A DNA stretch of 64,000 nucleotides from Boesenbergia rotunda (Eukaryota > Streptophyta > Magnoliopsida > Zingiberales > Zingiberaceae): positions 50,514 through 114,513 of the forward strand of contig JAGFNQ010000874.1 of assembly GCA_024364735.1 (NCBI GenBank). The letters are read 5' to 3'. Below the pieces are notes generated by a model. The model searched no databases. It had not been told where the DNA came from and was given only the letters and a program-made list of their open reading frames with translations. A program made the translations under genes and the position numbers. Of the stretch, positions 30,717 to 42,425 are shown piece by piece (position 1 is the first letter of the stretch; each line of letters starts with the position of its first letter).

Positions 30717-32109
30717 TTAGGAATGTGCTCAGTAGAATAAATTTATTTATTTACTTGTTTTTGGTTAATTAGAATCATTTTTGTCATTTTTAAAAAATCA
30801 TTTTTTATCTATTTTTTAAAAATTATTAACTATTTTTTTAAAAAAACATTTTTTACTAAAAGTTTTACTTATTTTCCGACTTAGTTTTTCAAAAACTTAC
30901 CCTCTTTAAAACTAGGGATTTCTTCATTATGGACTTAGCTTATGACTTAACCCTAGTATACATGGTCATATAGACTTAGAAGCCAACATCTCACAAGCAC
31001 ATTAGGATACTTTGTTTGATAACTTAGACTGGGTTGAGATGCTTAGGTCTATGCCTTAACTCAAAATGATTTAAGTCAGTGCATCTAAAGTAGTTGGGGC
31101 AATAAATACCACTGAATATTAATAAAGTTAAGTAATTAAACTTAGAAAGTCTAACTTGATAAGAATACTTAACTTGACTAACCCAAGTGAAAGCTACTGT
31201 TTCATAATAGTCAGTAAGTAACAAATTGGATTAGACAGGGGCCCAAGGATTTGAGTTTTGTGTTTTTCAAATTATTTTAAAAAATTATTATATGGTTTCG
31301 TTTTGTATGCTTAGACTTAAATCATGCTTGGACTCAAATGGGTATATAATTTGGTTCAAATTCTGTTCTTGAGCATTAGTTCTTTCTTATTGCTTAACTA
31401 TTTCAAAATTATCACTTAGAACATATTATTTGCTTCCTTAAAAGTTAATTCTTGACTTTTTTTTACTTAGAATTATTTATCAAAATTTTTGTTCTATACT
31501 TATGTTTTCAAAATTTACGGACTCTGATACCTAATTATTTCAAGTTCTTTTTCCTTTCCTTAATCAATTTTTTTTTCAAATTTTTTACATAAAGTTTTTT
31601 TTTCAAAATATTATTTTTCAGGTTTTCAAAAAGGATGTTTTTATTTAAAACTCTATTTTTTCAAAAGGAAGAAATTTCAGTTTACTCTATTTTTCAAAGG
31701 AAAAATTTTAAAAATTTAAATTTAACTTAAAATTTTCAAAATGATACTCGAAAGTTCTCAAAGTAATGAACTTTTTCAAAGTAATACTTAGAATTTTGCA
31801 AAGAAGTTAGAAAATCATTTAAATTAAAAATTGCATGTTTTTCAAAAGCTTCAGAGGGATAATTTTAAATCAAGGGAGAGCTTTATGCATTCTTTCAATT
31901 TTGTAAGATTTTTTTTTTCAAATTTCAAATGTTTTAAAACCCAAAGGGGGAGATTACTTATCAAGGGGGAGAGTTAAATTTTTTTTCAAAATTTTCTAAA
32001 ATTGCTCTAATATTGAAAAAATTAGTTAACTCTGTTTCATTACTTGCTTATATATCTGTATTTAACTTAACTTTTAAACTGGATTGTCATAAATCAAAAA
32101 GGGAGAGAT
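30717..32109 (+). other. F 3' non-coding region and polypurine tract
   Basis: AT-rich, related to E 26280-27823. Ends AAAAAGGGAGAGAT (32096-32109) before the LTR. No gene. Confidence 0.8.
30985..31043 (+). other. Conserved post-pol hairpin, decayed copy in F
   Basis: CATCTCA (30987-30993) pairs with TGAGATG (31035-31041). Outer pairs are partly lost by one substitution. The TTAGACTGGG segment before the right arm is kept. Confidence 0.6.
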
Positions 32110-33378
32110 TGTTGGTGCCGGAAGTACTAGATTGAATCTGATTTTGATAATGGCAAAGGGTTCAAAGTTAAGTTTGTGTTATGATCTAACATATTTGCTA
32201 AGTTTACAGGAAAGTCCTAGTTTGTCTAGGCACGAAGTCTTGACCTGCAAGGTCAAGCATGAAGTCCTGGTCGAGAACTGGGCACGGAGTCCTAGCTGAG
32301 GGATGGGCACCGAAGACCTGATCGAGGGTTGGGCACGAAGTCCTAGTCAAGGACTGGTCAAGAAGACCTGATCCGGAAAAACGGACAGAAGACTTAGCTG
32401 AACGAGGACTACGGACAAAAGTAGGGATCAGTCGAGGTTTGAACGTCTTGAGATCGAAGAGCTTCAGAGGCTGAGCAAAAGTTCAACCGGGGGTGCTAGT
32501 TGGCAAAAGGTAACTTCTCCATAGTGGAGTAGGTGATGATGCATTCCCCGAAAGAGGGAACAGTAGGTGTCGGTCTGACCTAGGATTTCATTTAAAAATC
32601 AAAGTCAAGATCAAACAACATTGTTTATCAAATATTCATGCATTCTATATATAGACTAACCCTAATTGCAGGCTAAGATTAGGAGTTGGCTGCATTGGGG
32701 GCACCTGAGAAGACTCGACGTCCGAGAAGCCAAGCGCCCGAGAGGTCTCGGGCATCCCAGATGGTTTTGCTCAGTGTAAGCGAAGAAGAGTTGGCGGCTG
32801 CTAATTGGGCGTGCCATGTCAGTACTCAGGTGCCCCAGAGCACTCAAGTGCCCGAGAGTGGATAAAATTTTTCTGAGTCAGCAGATGATGATGCGGCCGA
32901 AATGGCGACGTGGTGGCACCCCCATGCGCACTCAGGCGCTCAAGTGCCAATATAAAAGGGGTTTCACCCCCTTAGTTCCAGACACCAATTCAAGCGTTCA
33001 GAATCACTGCGATCAAGTTTTCGTGCTTAAGTTCTCCTTGCCAAAATAGTCCGAGATCAACGATACACTGCTTCTACAACGAAATGACTTCCTCTTCCTT
33101 AAGCAAGTGTTGTTAGTATAAAGTTTCATTTTTATTTGTACTTAAATCTTCATACTTTGCAACACATTTTGCGGATTATAGAATTGCCCAACGAAAATGG
33201 TCAAGGACCATGGGCGTTGGAGTAGGAGTCGTCACAAACTCTGAACCAAGTAAAACATAGCTTGTTAGCGTTGTTGTTGCTTGTCATTTTGATTATTCCG
33301 CTATGTTTACTCACGTTCTTAATTCGAGAATTTCGTATCGATATTCACCTTCCCTCTATCGATCACATCGATCACACA
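32110..33378 (+). repeat. F 3' LTR
   Basis: TGTTGGTGCCGG ... GATCACACA. Degenerate GGGCGCCC-like units (32700-32860), TATA box TATAAAAGG (32951-32959), and a U5 hairpin at 33186-33215 that covaries with E. The right end is slightly uncertain (33376 or 33378). Confidence 0.87.
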
Positions 33379-34700
33379 AAACCTTCATTAAAATGTTGAT
33401 GAAAGCAAATCCTCCACCACTCTTTTATTTCGCTATCATTACTAGTACTCTATTGCATTCATCTTTAATACATCTTATTTGGCTAAGGTTTCTTGTTTTC
33501 CTCTCTCTCACTTTACCTAGTTTATAAATGTCTCTTTTCTCTTCTTTTGAATCCATGGTTTGATATAATTGTTTAAAAATTTTATTTTTTTACTTCATTC
33601 ACTGTTTTCTTAGTCTCTTTCTTGGTTATTGTATATTTTTTAAAAAGTTTTTCTCATTCTTACAAATATATAATTTCTTATAGACTATTCGTTTTTAGTT
33701 ACTTTCTCTTGTACTTTCTCATTCCACTACCAAGATTACTTACCTGGTGGTACATGCCTCTTTGACTCAATAAGTACACCCTTAGCTACTATTTTCAACT
33801 TTAATATCATCTTATCCCATGTCGTATTAGAGTCACTGTATATTTCATCTAATGCTTGTATTCATACATTTTCCTTCAATATATTTTGCTTCCCATCCTT
33901 TAACATACACTACTTAATTTTAACAGTCGTGTATTTTTTCCTCAATTGATATTATGATTAAGGCATTTATCTAACAGTACTAATCTATGTTGAGTAGTTA
34001 AACTTTCTCCAGCGATGACCTTACAATCTTTATAAATTTTCTTATCTCTCTTCCTAACCATAAAAAAGTTAATTTGTGATTTATTATTCCCACTTTTGAA
34101 TGTGACCAAGTATTCTTTTTTCTTAAAAAATGTATTAGCTAGTATAAGGTCATATGCTATTGCAAAATCCAATATAGTTTTTCCTTCTTCATTTCTTGTT
34201 CCAAACTCATAACTCCTATGCATCCTCTCATATTCCTCATTTTCTACTCTAACATGCCCATTTAGATCGCCTCTTATTAAAATTATTTCATTTGACAGAA
34301 TATTTTGTAATACCTCATCTAAATCGTCAAAAAAATCTTAATTTGGTTTCTTCATGTAATTCTACTTGAGGTGCATATAAGGTAATTACGTTCACAACTT
34401 CTTTCGCCTCTACTATTTTGAGAGCTATAATTCTATCCCTCATTCTAACTATTCCAACAATTTCATCTTTTAAAGAACTATCTACAAAAATACCCACTCT
34501 ATTTCTTATTTTACTCTTTCCTGTATACCATAACTTAAAACTCGAGTTCTCTATAATTTTTGCCTTCTCACCTACCCATTTTATCTTTTGCACATATAAA
34601 ATACTAATTTTTCTCCTAATCATCATATCAATTATCTCCATTTTTTTACTAGTGAAAGTTCCTATATTTCATGTTCCAAATCTCAGACTATTAATTTTCT
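33379..34700 (-). pseudogene. RTE-like LINE remnant, endonuclease region
   Basis: Read on the minus strand from about 34695: GTxNIGTFTSKKMEIIDMMIRRK (a stop replaces the expected Trp), then KWVGEKAKIIENSSFKLWYT, NRVGIFVDSSLKDEIVGIVR and VVNVITLYAPQVE. After a frameshift near 34325 follow GDLNGHV, FGTRNEEGKTILDFAIAYDL and NQINFFMV-like sequence. This is the AP-endonuclease domain of plant RTE-clade LINEs, which nicks target DNA to prime reverse transcription. Weak, stop-ridden similarity continues to about 33580; no RT core is visible. 33379-33580 shows nothing recognisable. F inserted next to it. Confidence 0.78.
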
Positions 34701-36332
34701 TATAATGTTTATTCTTATCCCACCTATAGTGTGAGAACTCTTACCTATTTAACACTACACCCAAGTTCTCATGAAGATGTAGTGGTCCTTGTCGAGACAT
34801 TAATTACAGTTGGATCCTACAATGCAAATCCTTGCATATTTAGCATTACACTCGAGTTCTGGAGATGTAACGGTCTTTGTCGAGACGTTACAGTTGGGCC
34901 CTACAACGCGTTCCTTCCAGGAAACATTCTAGCATTAACATAATAGTTTAATGGATCTTTTCACTGAGTATTTGTCATAGCATTAGCACAATAGTTTAAG
35001 ATAGCCTACACACTAAAACAAATTGTTAATATAATTACTTAATTAAAGCTTACTTATTCAAACATTAAAACATTTGAGGGACTAATAATCTTTCCTTTTT
35101 ATGTTAGGTAAGTAGTTTAAATTAGTCTTTTAAATATAAGAAATGAATATAAATGTAAAAAGAAAAAAATTAAAAATAAATTCTACTAACTTTCATCTAA
35201 AAAATATCAGACTCTCTTTCAACTAGATAGCTCCCTCTCAATCTTAGCATTTAATGACTATAGTATGTATGCCTTCAAGTTCAGGGTCATTTTCTCTTTA
35301 TTTGCACATCCTATTAATCACAATCTCTCAAAACAAGAAAGCTCCCCCTTCAATCAAGGTCTATATATCGTGAATGTATCACGTCTGAGTTGAGAGGGAT
35401 TGATCGTTTGACATTTCGATGGAAAATTTTGGTAGAGTTTCTATCTATCAACATTCCCCATATACATGCTTTAAGATGATAAGATATAACAATAAACATA
35501 TACTCAAAGAAATATATAGAAAACAGGAATAGCACAAGAGCAAAACATAATCAAAGCAAAAAAAAAACATAAGATTGTATCAAAAATCTCAATTAGAAAT
35601 ATTGGCAAGATAGAAATCCAAACAAAATAGTATCTAAGTAAAATGAAATTCTATGCATATAAAAGTCTAAGAAAGATAAAAATCAATTTGATAAAGAAAA
35701 AACAAACTTACTTTAACACTTTCCTATCAAACATCAAATAAGCGAGGTGATAGATGTCTGATAGTCAAGTCAATATCAAGTAAAGTGACAATCGAACATA
35801 ATAAAATGAGACATACAAAAAAACAATAAAAGAGTAACAATAGCATCGTAACAAGTTATGTGGCAAATGGCCCCACTCACTTTATCTCATCTTAACCTTC
35901 TAGAAGAGTGCCCAAAATTACTACAAATGTCTTAAATCCATTGGCACTACTCCTAAATATCATTGTATAACTTATCGTATGGGGCGCTTGAGGTCAGCAT
36001 GTGACCTTTTACAAAAATTGTATAACTTATCAAATCATAGTCATATGGTCTCCAAGTGTAGTTGGTGGCCGAGCTTGAGGCTTCATTACACGAATGCAAT
36101 TTATGCTACTATGTAAGTCATTTTATTGCATTATAATTAAAGACATCCTTCGAAGTGATGAGCCATGGGTGCTTCATGTTCCTTGACGAGTTCTTGTGCT
36201 TGGAGGTCAATCTTCACTATTTGCATTGAAGAAACATCAATGCATTCTTGAGGAGAGCAATAATCTTGTGGTAGTAAGCATATAAATTCCGTCCCCTCTC
36301 TAGGGTAGTAGTGCTGCATTATCGTTTAGATG
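34701..36332. other. Anonymous AT-rich stretch
   Basis: 34745-34910 holds a degenerate duplication of a ~90 bp unit (ACAC(C/T)C(A/G)AGTTCT ... TTGTCGAGAC), possibly the LINE's 5' region. The rest shows no ORF, RNA gene or LTR end I can defend, apart from the doubtful frame at 36137-36319. Confidence 0.6.
36137..36319 (-). CDS. Possible short protein fragment, unrecognised
   Basis: A 60-codon minus-strand frame beginning MQHYYPREGTEFICLLPQDY and ending EAPMAHHFEGCL. Composition is protein-like (Cys, Pro, Gln mixed, not a simple repeat), unlike the low-complexity frames around it. I recognise no domain. It could be chance or a relic exon. Confidence 0.2.
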   Translation of the reverse strand: MQHYYPREGTEFICLLPQDYCSPQECIDVSSMQIVKIDLQAQELVKEHEAPMAHHFEGCL

Positions 36333-36369
36333 TGAATGTATGGGCCAAATTTTAAGTTAAATACCGAGT

Positions 36370-36407
<38 letters not shown>

Positions 36408-39043
36408 TATAGGGACCTAGTTGGAATTTACTGAACTTTGAGGGCTTAATTGCAAAATACCAAAACAATAATAAAGCCATGAATCCCTCTCCCCGATTAA
36501 GTATCCTCCCAACGTCGCATGCCCTTCGTCTCTGCCGCAGCGATTCCCAGCGAGCGAGCGTCGCCCTCTTCCACTTTTTCTCCTCCTCTTTAGTTCTTGT
36601 ATTCTTCTCCTTCGTGGCCTCCGGTGCGCATGAGCAGAGTGTCGCCGCCCTCACATGAGTCGCCAACCAGCCGCCGCCCTCGCGCGAAGCCCTAGCTGAC
36701 GTCGCGTCTCACGCTGCCTCTGCCTGCATCTGTGCCGATCATCGCTCGGCGCCGCCGCAACTTATCCTCGCCCGAACCCTAGGCAGACGATCTAGGTAAG
36801 GATTCTTTTGGTGGATTGACTATGATAGAGTAAAATTGGTTTTGATATGAGAACAGTTTTGTATAGAAGAGTTTATTTTTGATGTTGGATTTTTGATTTG
36901 GGGGTTTGCTTGGTATTGGTTGTCGGTTTAGAATTTCTGGAGATGTCTCACATTTTGGCTTATGAATTTGATTTCCTGAGGTTTGTTTTCCTTATTCTAC
37001 CATGAGATTGATTTGGAGTTCTATCTAGTTCTTGAATCAGTATGAGTTTGATAGAATTAGGTTTTCGTTTGGATGGATAGCTGGCAGTGGTAATGCTGAA
37101 TTGAAGTAGCTTGTGTTCTGTTTTGGTTGATGAAAGTTTGCGTTCAAGTCTTATTATGTGAGTATTATAAGGTGCTGTCAGCTCCAATTGTATTGAAGCA
37201 AACTGTCATTTGAATTGTGATTGGAGTTTTCCAAATACTTTGACCGTGAGTATTTTGATCATGGATTCGCTCTTGATTAGGACAGAGTTGGTATGTTATT
37301 TTTGTTCTTGTCATGTTGAAAGCTCTGTTTTCCAATTCGGAAATTTGGTTAAGAAAGACTCATGCTTGTTTTAGAGTTAATTAAATAGGTATTATAGTTA
37401 GGATTTATCCTACTCATGTTTAATATTTTGTTTAGCTAATGGATTTAATTGTAGGAATAGCTAAACTTAATCGTTTATACACGACCTTGATTCAGACTCG
37501 TTCAGTTGATTGTGAAAGGCCCTCTCGTTTACATTTTACATAAAAGGCAGGTATTTCTCCTTTGTACTCGTGTAGTTCCTTTTATCTTAAAGCATGGCTG
37601 TTTTATGTCTAATAGGTTGCTTGACCTTATTCCTTGTTGTTTTGTTATTTTAACATCGTCGTTGATACTTTCTTCGTTGATCTTCGAGTATTCAAAATTC
37701 GTATTCGTACAGTCTCCTGTTGTTTTCTGTTCTGTAAAGTGCCGCTTGTATGCGAGTACTTAGAAGTCCATTAAACATAATTAGGTTTAATTATTTGGCA
37801 TTAGAAATATCCTACCTAGTAGTGTAGGTGCATAATCGTTGGTTATCGATTTCTGGTTGGTTGTATCGATGCATCGTTTACATGTTGGATTTTATTGCAT
37901 CGTTGTTTCTCTGGTTGTTCGTGCTTCTTGTAGCATGCACCATATCTGCACGTTGCCTACTAATGACTGTTGGGCTTCCATATGGTTAAGCCGTCGTTAG
38001 TCATTTAGTTGCTCAGTTCACTCAACTACTTGTTGTCGTGGTAGTTGCTAGACTGCGAGCAATTGTCCTGTTAACCACACATGTTGCAGTTGTAGGCTAG
38101 CAGTGACACCCTCACCGTTGTTTTTCGAGAGATACTAGAGTTGTTGATAGCTCCTCCTATATATCTGGGTTTAGAGTGTTGGCTCCCCAGCATCCTATCC
38201 ACTCAACCACACCTTTCTGTGTTATTCGTTGGAGTGCATACAGTTGTTACAGCCTTACCCACTCGGTCACACAGATGTGATGTGTTGGCGGCTTGACTGG
38301 CGTTAGGGGTGACACATGTCATTGCATCATGTGCATCTATTGCATTTATGCATTTTCTTGTGATTGTTGCATTTATATGAGTTATGGTTGTTGCAATTGG
38401 TTGACATGCATGTATATGTTGATTGTATTGTTGTCGAGTTGTTAATACCTGATTAGTTGTTATTCGATTTTATAACATGTTATTTTATATATATTATGCA
38501 TATTTAGGTAATCTTATATTCCTTATGGACTGTACCCTGTTGATTCTCTACTTAGTTATCTTTTATTGAGCCATGCTATTGTCGATTCATATACCCGCTG
38601 AGTCAGCCCGGACTCACCACCCTTGCTTTCTCTTTTTGTTTCAGATAGCAGGTAGTTGCATTTTTTGGAGCCAGGAGAGGATCCAGTTGTCAGTTCCCAG
38701 AGTTGAGTTGTTTTCGTATTTAGTATAGTTACCTTATTTTCGGCAGTTGGTTTGTTTGCATTTTATTTGCTTATCAGTTATTAGACTGGTTTTGTTATTA
38801 TTACAGAGACATTTGAGTTCTCTTTTTGGATTGTGGTTTCTTTTATGTTTAAGGTGGCTGAGCCACCCGTTATCTTATTTAATAACTGCGTGGTTGTGTT
38901 TATTTTCTATATATTGTGATGCTAGCGCTTGTGGCTAAGCTATATGGGTGAGAGTATGTTATATATGTCCCAACTTGTCCGCCGTACAGGGGAGATGCTG
39001 CCCGATTTTCGAGAAAGCATGTGCCTCTGGGGTCGTGATTATT
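36333..39043 (+). repeat. Probable 5' LTR and leader of H
   Basis: Start placed at TGTGAATG by analogy. Tekay-like U3 text (GGGACCTAGTTGGAATTTAC, GGGCTTAATTGCAAAAT), a GC-rich leader (36480-36790) with a possible splice donor CTAG-GTAAGG at 36795, and the CCGCTGAGTC...GGACTCACC...TTGTTTCAG segment (38596-38644) typical of these LTRs. Ends just before the primer site. No second copy in the window to confirm the borders. Confidence 0.5.
36371..36406 (+). repeat. Poly-G tract (36 G)
   Basis: Uninterrupted run of 36 G. Length in the assembly is unreliable for such a homopolymer. Its opposite-strand proline frame is meaningless. Confidence 0.95.
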
Positions 39044-39045
39044 TT

Positions 39046-39057
39046 TGGTATCAGAAC
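39046..39057 (+). other. Primer-binding site of H (initiator tRNA-Met, decayed)
   Basis: TGGTATCAGAAC, one mismatch from the usual TGGTATCAGAGC, after a GGGGTCGTGAT LTR end typical of Tekay. Confidence 0.7.
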
Positions 39058-39276
39058 GAGGTTTTGCGATGTTTTATTGTCTGTGGGTTTACGAAGTTGT
39101 TTTTCGAGGTCTATCGGTATTTTACGGATTTGGTTGTATTTTTCGCGGAGTCATTTTCAGTATGGTTGTGATTTGGGACTTGGCAGTGACAAGATCTCTC
39201 ACGGCAAACAAGAAGTAAGTTGATTTAAAATTTGGATATGATATCTAGATAATGTATGTTAGTTTTGTTAACAGAT

Positions 39277-39383
39277 ATGTCTCGTCGTATTGAGTTATCT
39301 CCTCCTTGTGCTCGTGGTTGTGGACGACGATCACGGGGGAGACCAGAGGAGGCCAAGGGAGACATGAATCAGGAGGTTGAGAG
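39277..39383 (+). pseudogene. H gag N-terminus
   Basis: ATG after a TTTTGTTAACAG acceptor-like site; MSRRIELSPPCARGCGRRSR is the basic gag start common in Tekay elements. Cut by G after about 36 codons; continues at 41595. Confidence 0.65.
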
Positions 39384-41594
39384 TGTTGGGACCGGGTGCA
39401 TGTTGACATGGATGCGGGTTCGTAATTTTAAATTTTATTACGTGCAGCGGAAGACTTAGCATAAATAATTTCTCAAATTATTTTAACCACACATCTAGCA
39501 TGCAACCTTATATTGTGTAGACATGATCATATATTAAAATTTTATAGAAACGTAAACTAATTTACTTAATACCTCGCGTAACTCGTAGAAAGGGACGAGA
39601 TCCAACCATAGCGTCCCTTGGAAGCTCCGCCTCTATTCGCGTCCACGCCGAGTTTTCTTCGGGATGACTTCGCAAAGCCACGAGTTTCGTGTTGACAAGA
39701 ACTACTAGATTCTCCAAAGGCACGCCAAGAATACCAAGAGAGAGATGAAAAACTAACCACCAAACGAAGAACAGAATTAAGATTCCGGGAGGAAGGAAGG
39801 AGTCGCGCCCGCTTCTTCTTCTTCTTTGGCTTCTTCTTGGTGGTGGAAGCTCACGGCAAAGGGGGAGGGCTCTTGGGCCGGCGGCACTAGAAGAGGGAGA
39901 GGGAGAGAAGGAGAGGGAGAGAGGCTAGGCAAGAATCCTTGATCTCTTGGATTAATCTCCAAGCCTTGCCTTGGTACCTTTATATAGTAGCCTCTTAATC
40001 GCCAAGTCTTCTCTTAACGGAATAAATTTTTCATAAAAAATTTATCTTATAAATTTTTCTATGAATTATTCCGTTATGCCAATTTTTTTATTATAACATA
40101 ATTTATAATAAAAACAACCATGTCTCCCCTTTTAGTATTAAAGAAATTTCTTTATATAAATTTCTTTATCATGGTAAATCAATCCATTATTGATTTTATA
40201 AAACAAAATAAACCAATCCAAGGTTTATTTTAATTTCCATGAAAAATAAATCTCTTTATATAAATTTCTTTATATAAATTTCTTTTTCCATAATTTTATA
40301 AGACAAACCACGCGCGATTTATTTTATAAATTTGAACCAAACAATTTGGTTCTTCCCTCTTATTGTGGTCGGCCAAACAAAGAGGGTGGGGACCCTCTTT
40401 GGCTGGCCAAACCCAAGCCGAAACCATACGAATTAAACTCATTTAATTCGTCCAATAAGTCTTCAAAAGACTTAGCCATTTTATGCTTCCGATGCGTCTC
40501 TGAAAATTCAGACTCGACTTATCTTTCTTGATCGGAAAATCTAATTTTTAACTCATTTTAAATCCCTCGGATTACTCGTAGTGCGTGTGACTAAATAGGC
40601 TTTCGATTTATGTTGGCCGTCTATAATTAACCAATTATAGAACGATCATGAGTGGCACCTAGTAGTACATCATGATCCCCAATTAATCGAAAGATCAACG
40701 GTTGACCTCAGAAATTATTCTGAAACCCTTCAGCAGCTCTAATGAATCGTGCCTCATTCCCTTCACCATCTTATACCCGCTTGGTTCAGGACACGGTTTA
40801 TGTGTGTCAGTCCCCACTAGGCTGACTACGTCACACCTAGCCCAAGTAATGTCTTTCTCGTCCAACGGATTCTAATTACTCTCATGTATTTAAGAGATTC
40901 ATACTCTCAACATGTCATGCTCTGGCCAGAGGCTTCTAGTAACAATCCGACGATAGGCCTTGGGTATATATCTCCTCGCAAGGAGTGGTGAATCCTTTGT
41001 AGGCTATTCAAACATCTTCGGGCACTTCGGCTTATACCCAATCATCCTGGGTCCACACCTCTTTGGAGATGCTTACTTAAGATGCCAATGTATAAGTCTC
41101 CATGACCAAGATGACTTGAACACCGCAAGTCAAAGGAACATCGCACTTAAGCTGCAGTGAGAACTTCACTGACATGTCTATATGTAGACTACCATATGAA
41201 ATTTTACAGCCAGTCACTCCAATGAACTAGTTCCCTTAACTAGCATTCATGTTTATCTCCGGACATCCCAATGTCACTAGTCAGTGAGAATCAGCTGATT
41301 AGAGAATAACCCATGCTAGTCTCAACAGAATTGATAGTGTCCGTATCTATCAATTCATCGACTAGGGATAATTTCAATACTTCACAATTGCACATGTAGA
41401 GATAATCACTCGTTGTGAATTCATCACAAATTCTCTCATGCTGTGAATTGTATTGTGGACATTCAGTAAATGAGTTTAAGATCTCAATCAAATACACGAA
41501 CATGTATACTCAAATAGTGAATATTCATTTATTAAAGTAAATGATTACAATCATAAGGCGATTGCCTTAGGACACTTCTCTCATATTACTAACA
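39384..41594 (-). mobile_element. G: solo LTR inserted in H gag
   Basis: 2211 bp bounded by TGTTGGGACC and ACTAACA with a perfect 5-bp target duplication GAGAG (39379-39383 and 41595-41599). No gag, pol, primer site or second LTR, so it is an LTR left after unequal recombination. The promoter reads leftwards (TATATAAAG on the minus strand). Family uncertain; I see no repeats of its kind elsewhere in the window. Confidence 0.88.
39978..39986 (-). promoter_or_regulatory. TATA box of solo LTR G
   Basis: TATATAAAG on the minus strand, about 600 bp from the LTR's downstream end (39384). Sets the orientation. Confidence 0.65.
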
Positions 41595-42045
41595 GAGAGG
41601 CCCACCAGTGTGGAGCTGACTGGTCGGGGATCAGCTCACCAGGACCCTTCGGGTGAGCTGAGACCTCCAGCACTGAGAGTACCTCCTCCTATCCGACAAC
41701 AGTTCCAGTTGTACCATCAGAGGCAGGTCCATCAGTACTACCAATGGCAATTCTTGGAGTGCCACCAGGGGTACCCCCTGCCCAAGCGGGTTGGATTCTG
41801 GACAGAGCTCGGATTCCGTTGCTGGCAGCGTCTGTGAAGGGTCGCTTCACACTGTTCCATGGGGAACCAAATCCGTATGCTGGTCGTGCCTGGTTGGAGA
41901 CATTGGAGGACACCTTCAGCTATATGACCCTCACAGACGTAGAGAAGGTGGAGTTGGCTACATATCATCTTCGAGATCAGGCCGTAACTTGGTGGAATAT
42001 GCAGAAGACTCTTATTGGTGGACAACCTGGATATATCCAGCTAAG
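41595..42045 (+). pseudogene. H gag, capsid part
   Basis: After G the gag region resumes, with a Pro/Gln-rich stretch and the gypsy retrotransposon gag domain: FTLFHGEPNPYAGRAWLETL, TLTDVEKVELATYHLRDQAV and TWWN. The frame 41744-42055 is open but the upstream part needs a frameshift. At about 42046 the orientation flips. Confidence 0.8.
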
Positions 42046-42200
42046 CCTAGCATGAACTGTGTCTTCCGCTCCTCCTCCGTAGCAACCAACTGAGGACAAA
42101 ACTCTGCCAGGCGATTGAATTTCGCCTTATACTCCATAACTGAGCGGTCTCCCTGATGAAGAGTAAGAAACTCCTGTCGTCGGTCTGTACGAAACGCGGC
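42046..42200 (-). pseudogene. H gag piece in inverted orientation
   Basis: On the minus strand it reads TDRRQEFLTLHQGDRSVMEY and KAKFNRLAEFCPQLVATEEE, which normally follows the WW motif of gypsy gag on the same strand. So a few hundred bp to about 42420 are inverted relative to the flanks. No zinc knuckle seen. Confidence 0.8.
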
Positions 42201-42425
42201 AGTTCATGCTGGATGACACAGTTCATGCTGGGCTAGAGCTTCGGGTTATTAGTCTCAGCAGTCGGTTGGGCCTTCTGGATATTAGCCCCAGTAGACTGCT
42301 GGACCTTCATCTTCTCAGCCATAGCCGATTTTAGTGTTGCCACCTTCAGCTCTAGAGACAGGCTGAGTTTATGCAGTCACCAGAGAGGAGGCACAGGGGG
42401 CCGATGGATCGGTCTTTCGTATATG

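Larger units (their letters stand above)
29276..33378 (+). mobile_element. Element F, right part: decayed copia element
   Basis: RT and RNase H remnants, 3' non-coding region, polypurine tract and a 3' LTR (32110-33378). E inserted in its RT. F is the outermost and most decayed copia element of the stack. No post-pol ORF and no internal palindrome array are seen. Confidence 0.88.

Noticed and set aside
36352..36666. Minus-strand ORF ending in a proline run
   Set aside because: The prolines come from the 36-G tract and the rest lies over LTR-like leader sequence.
36480..36800. GC-rich block with a splice-donor-like site, like the first exon of a host gene
   Set aside because: It is followed by Tekay-like LTR text, a primer site and gag, so a retroelement leader is the better explanation.
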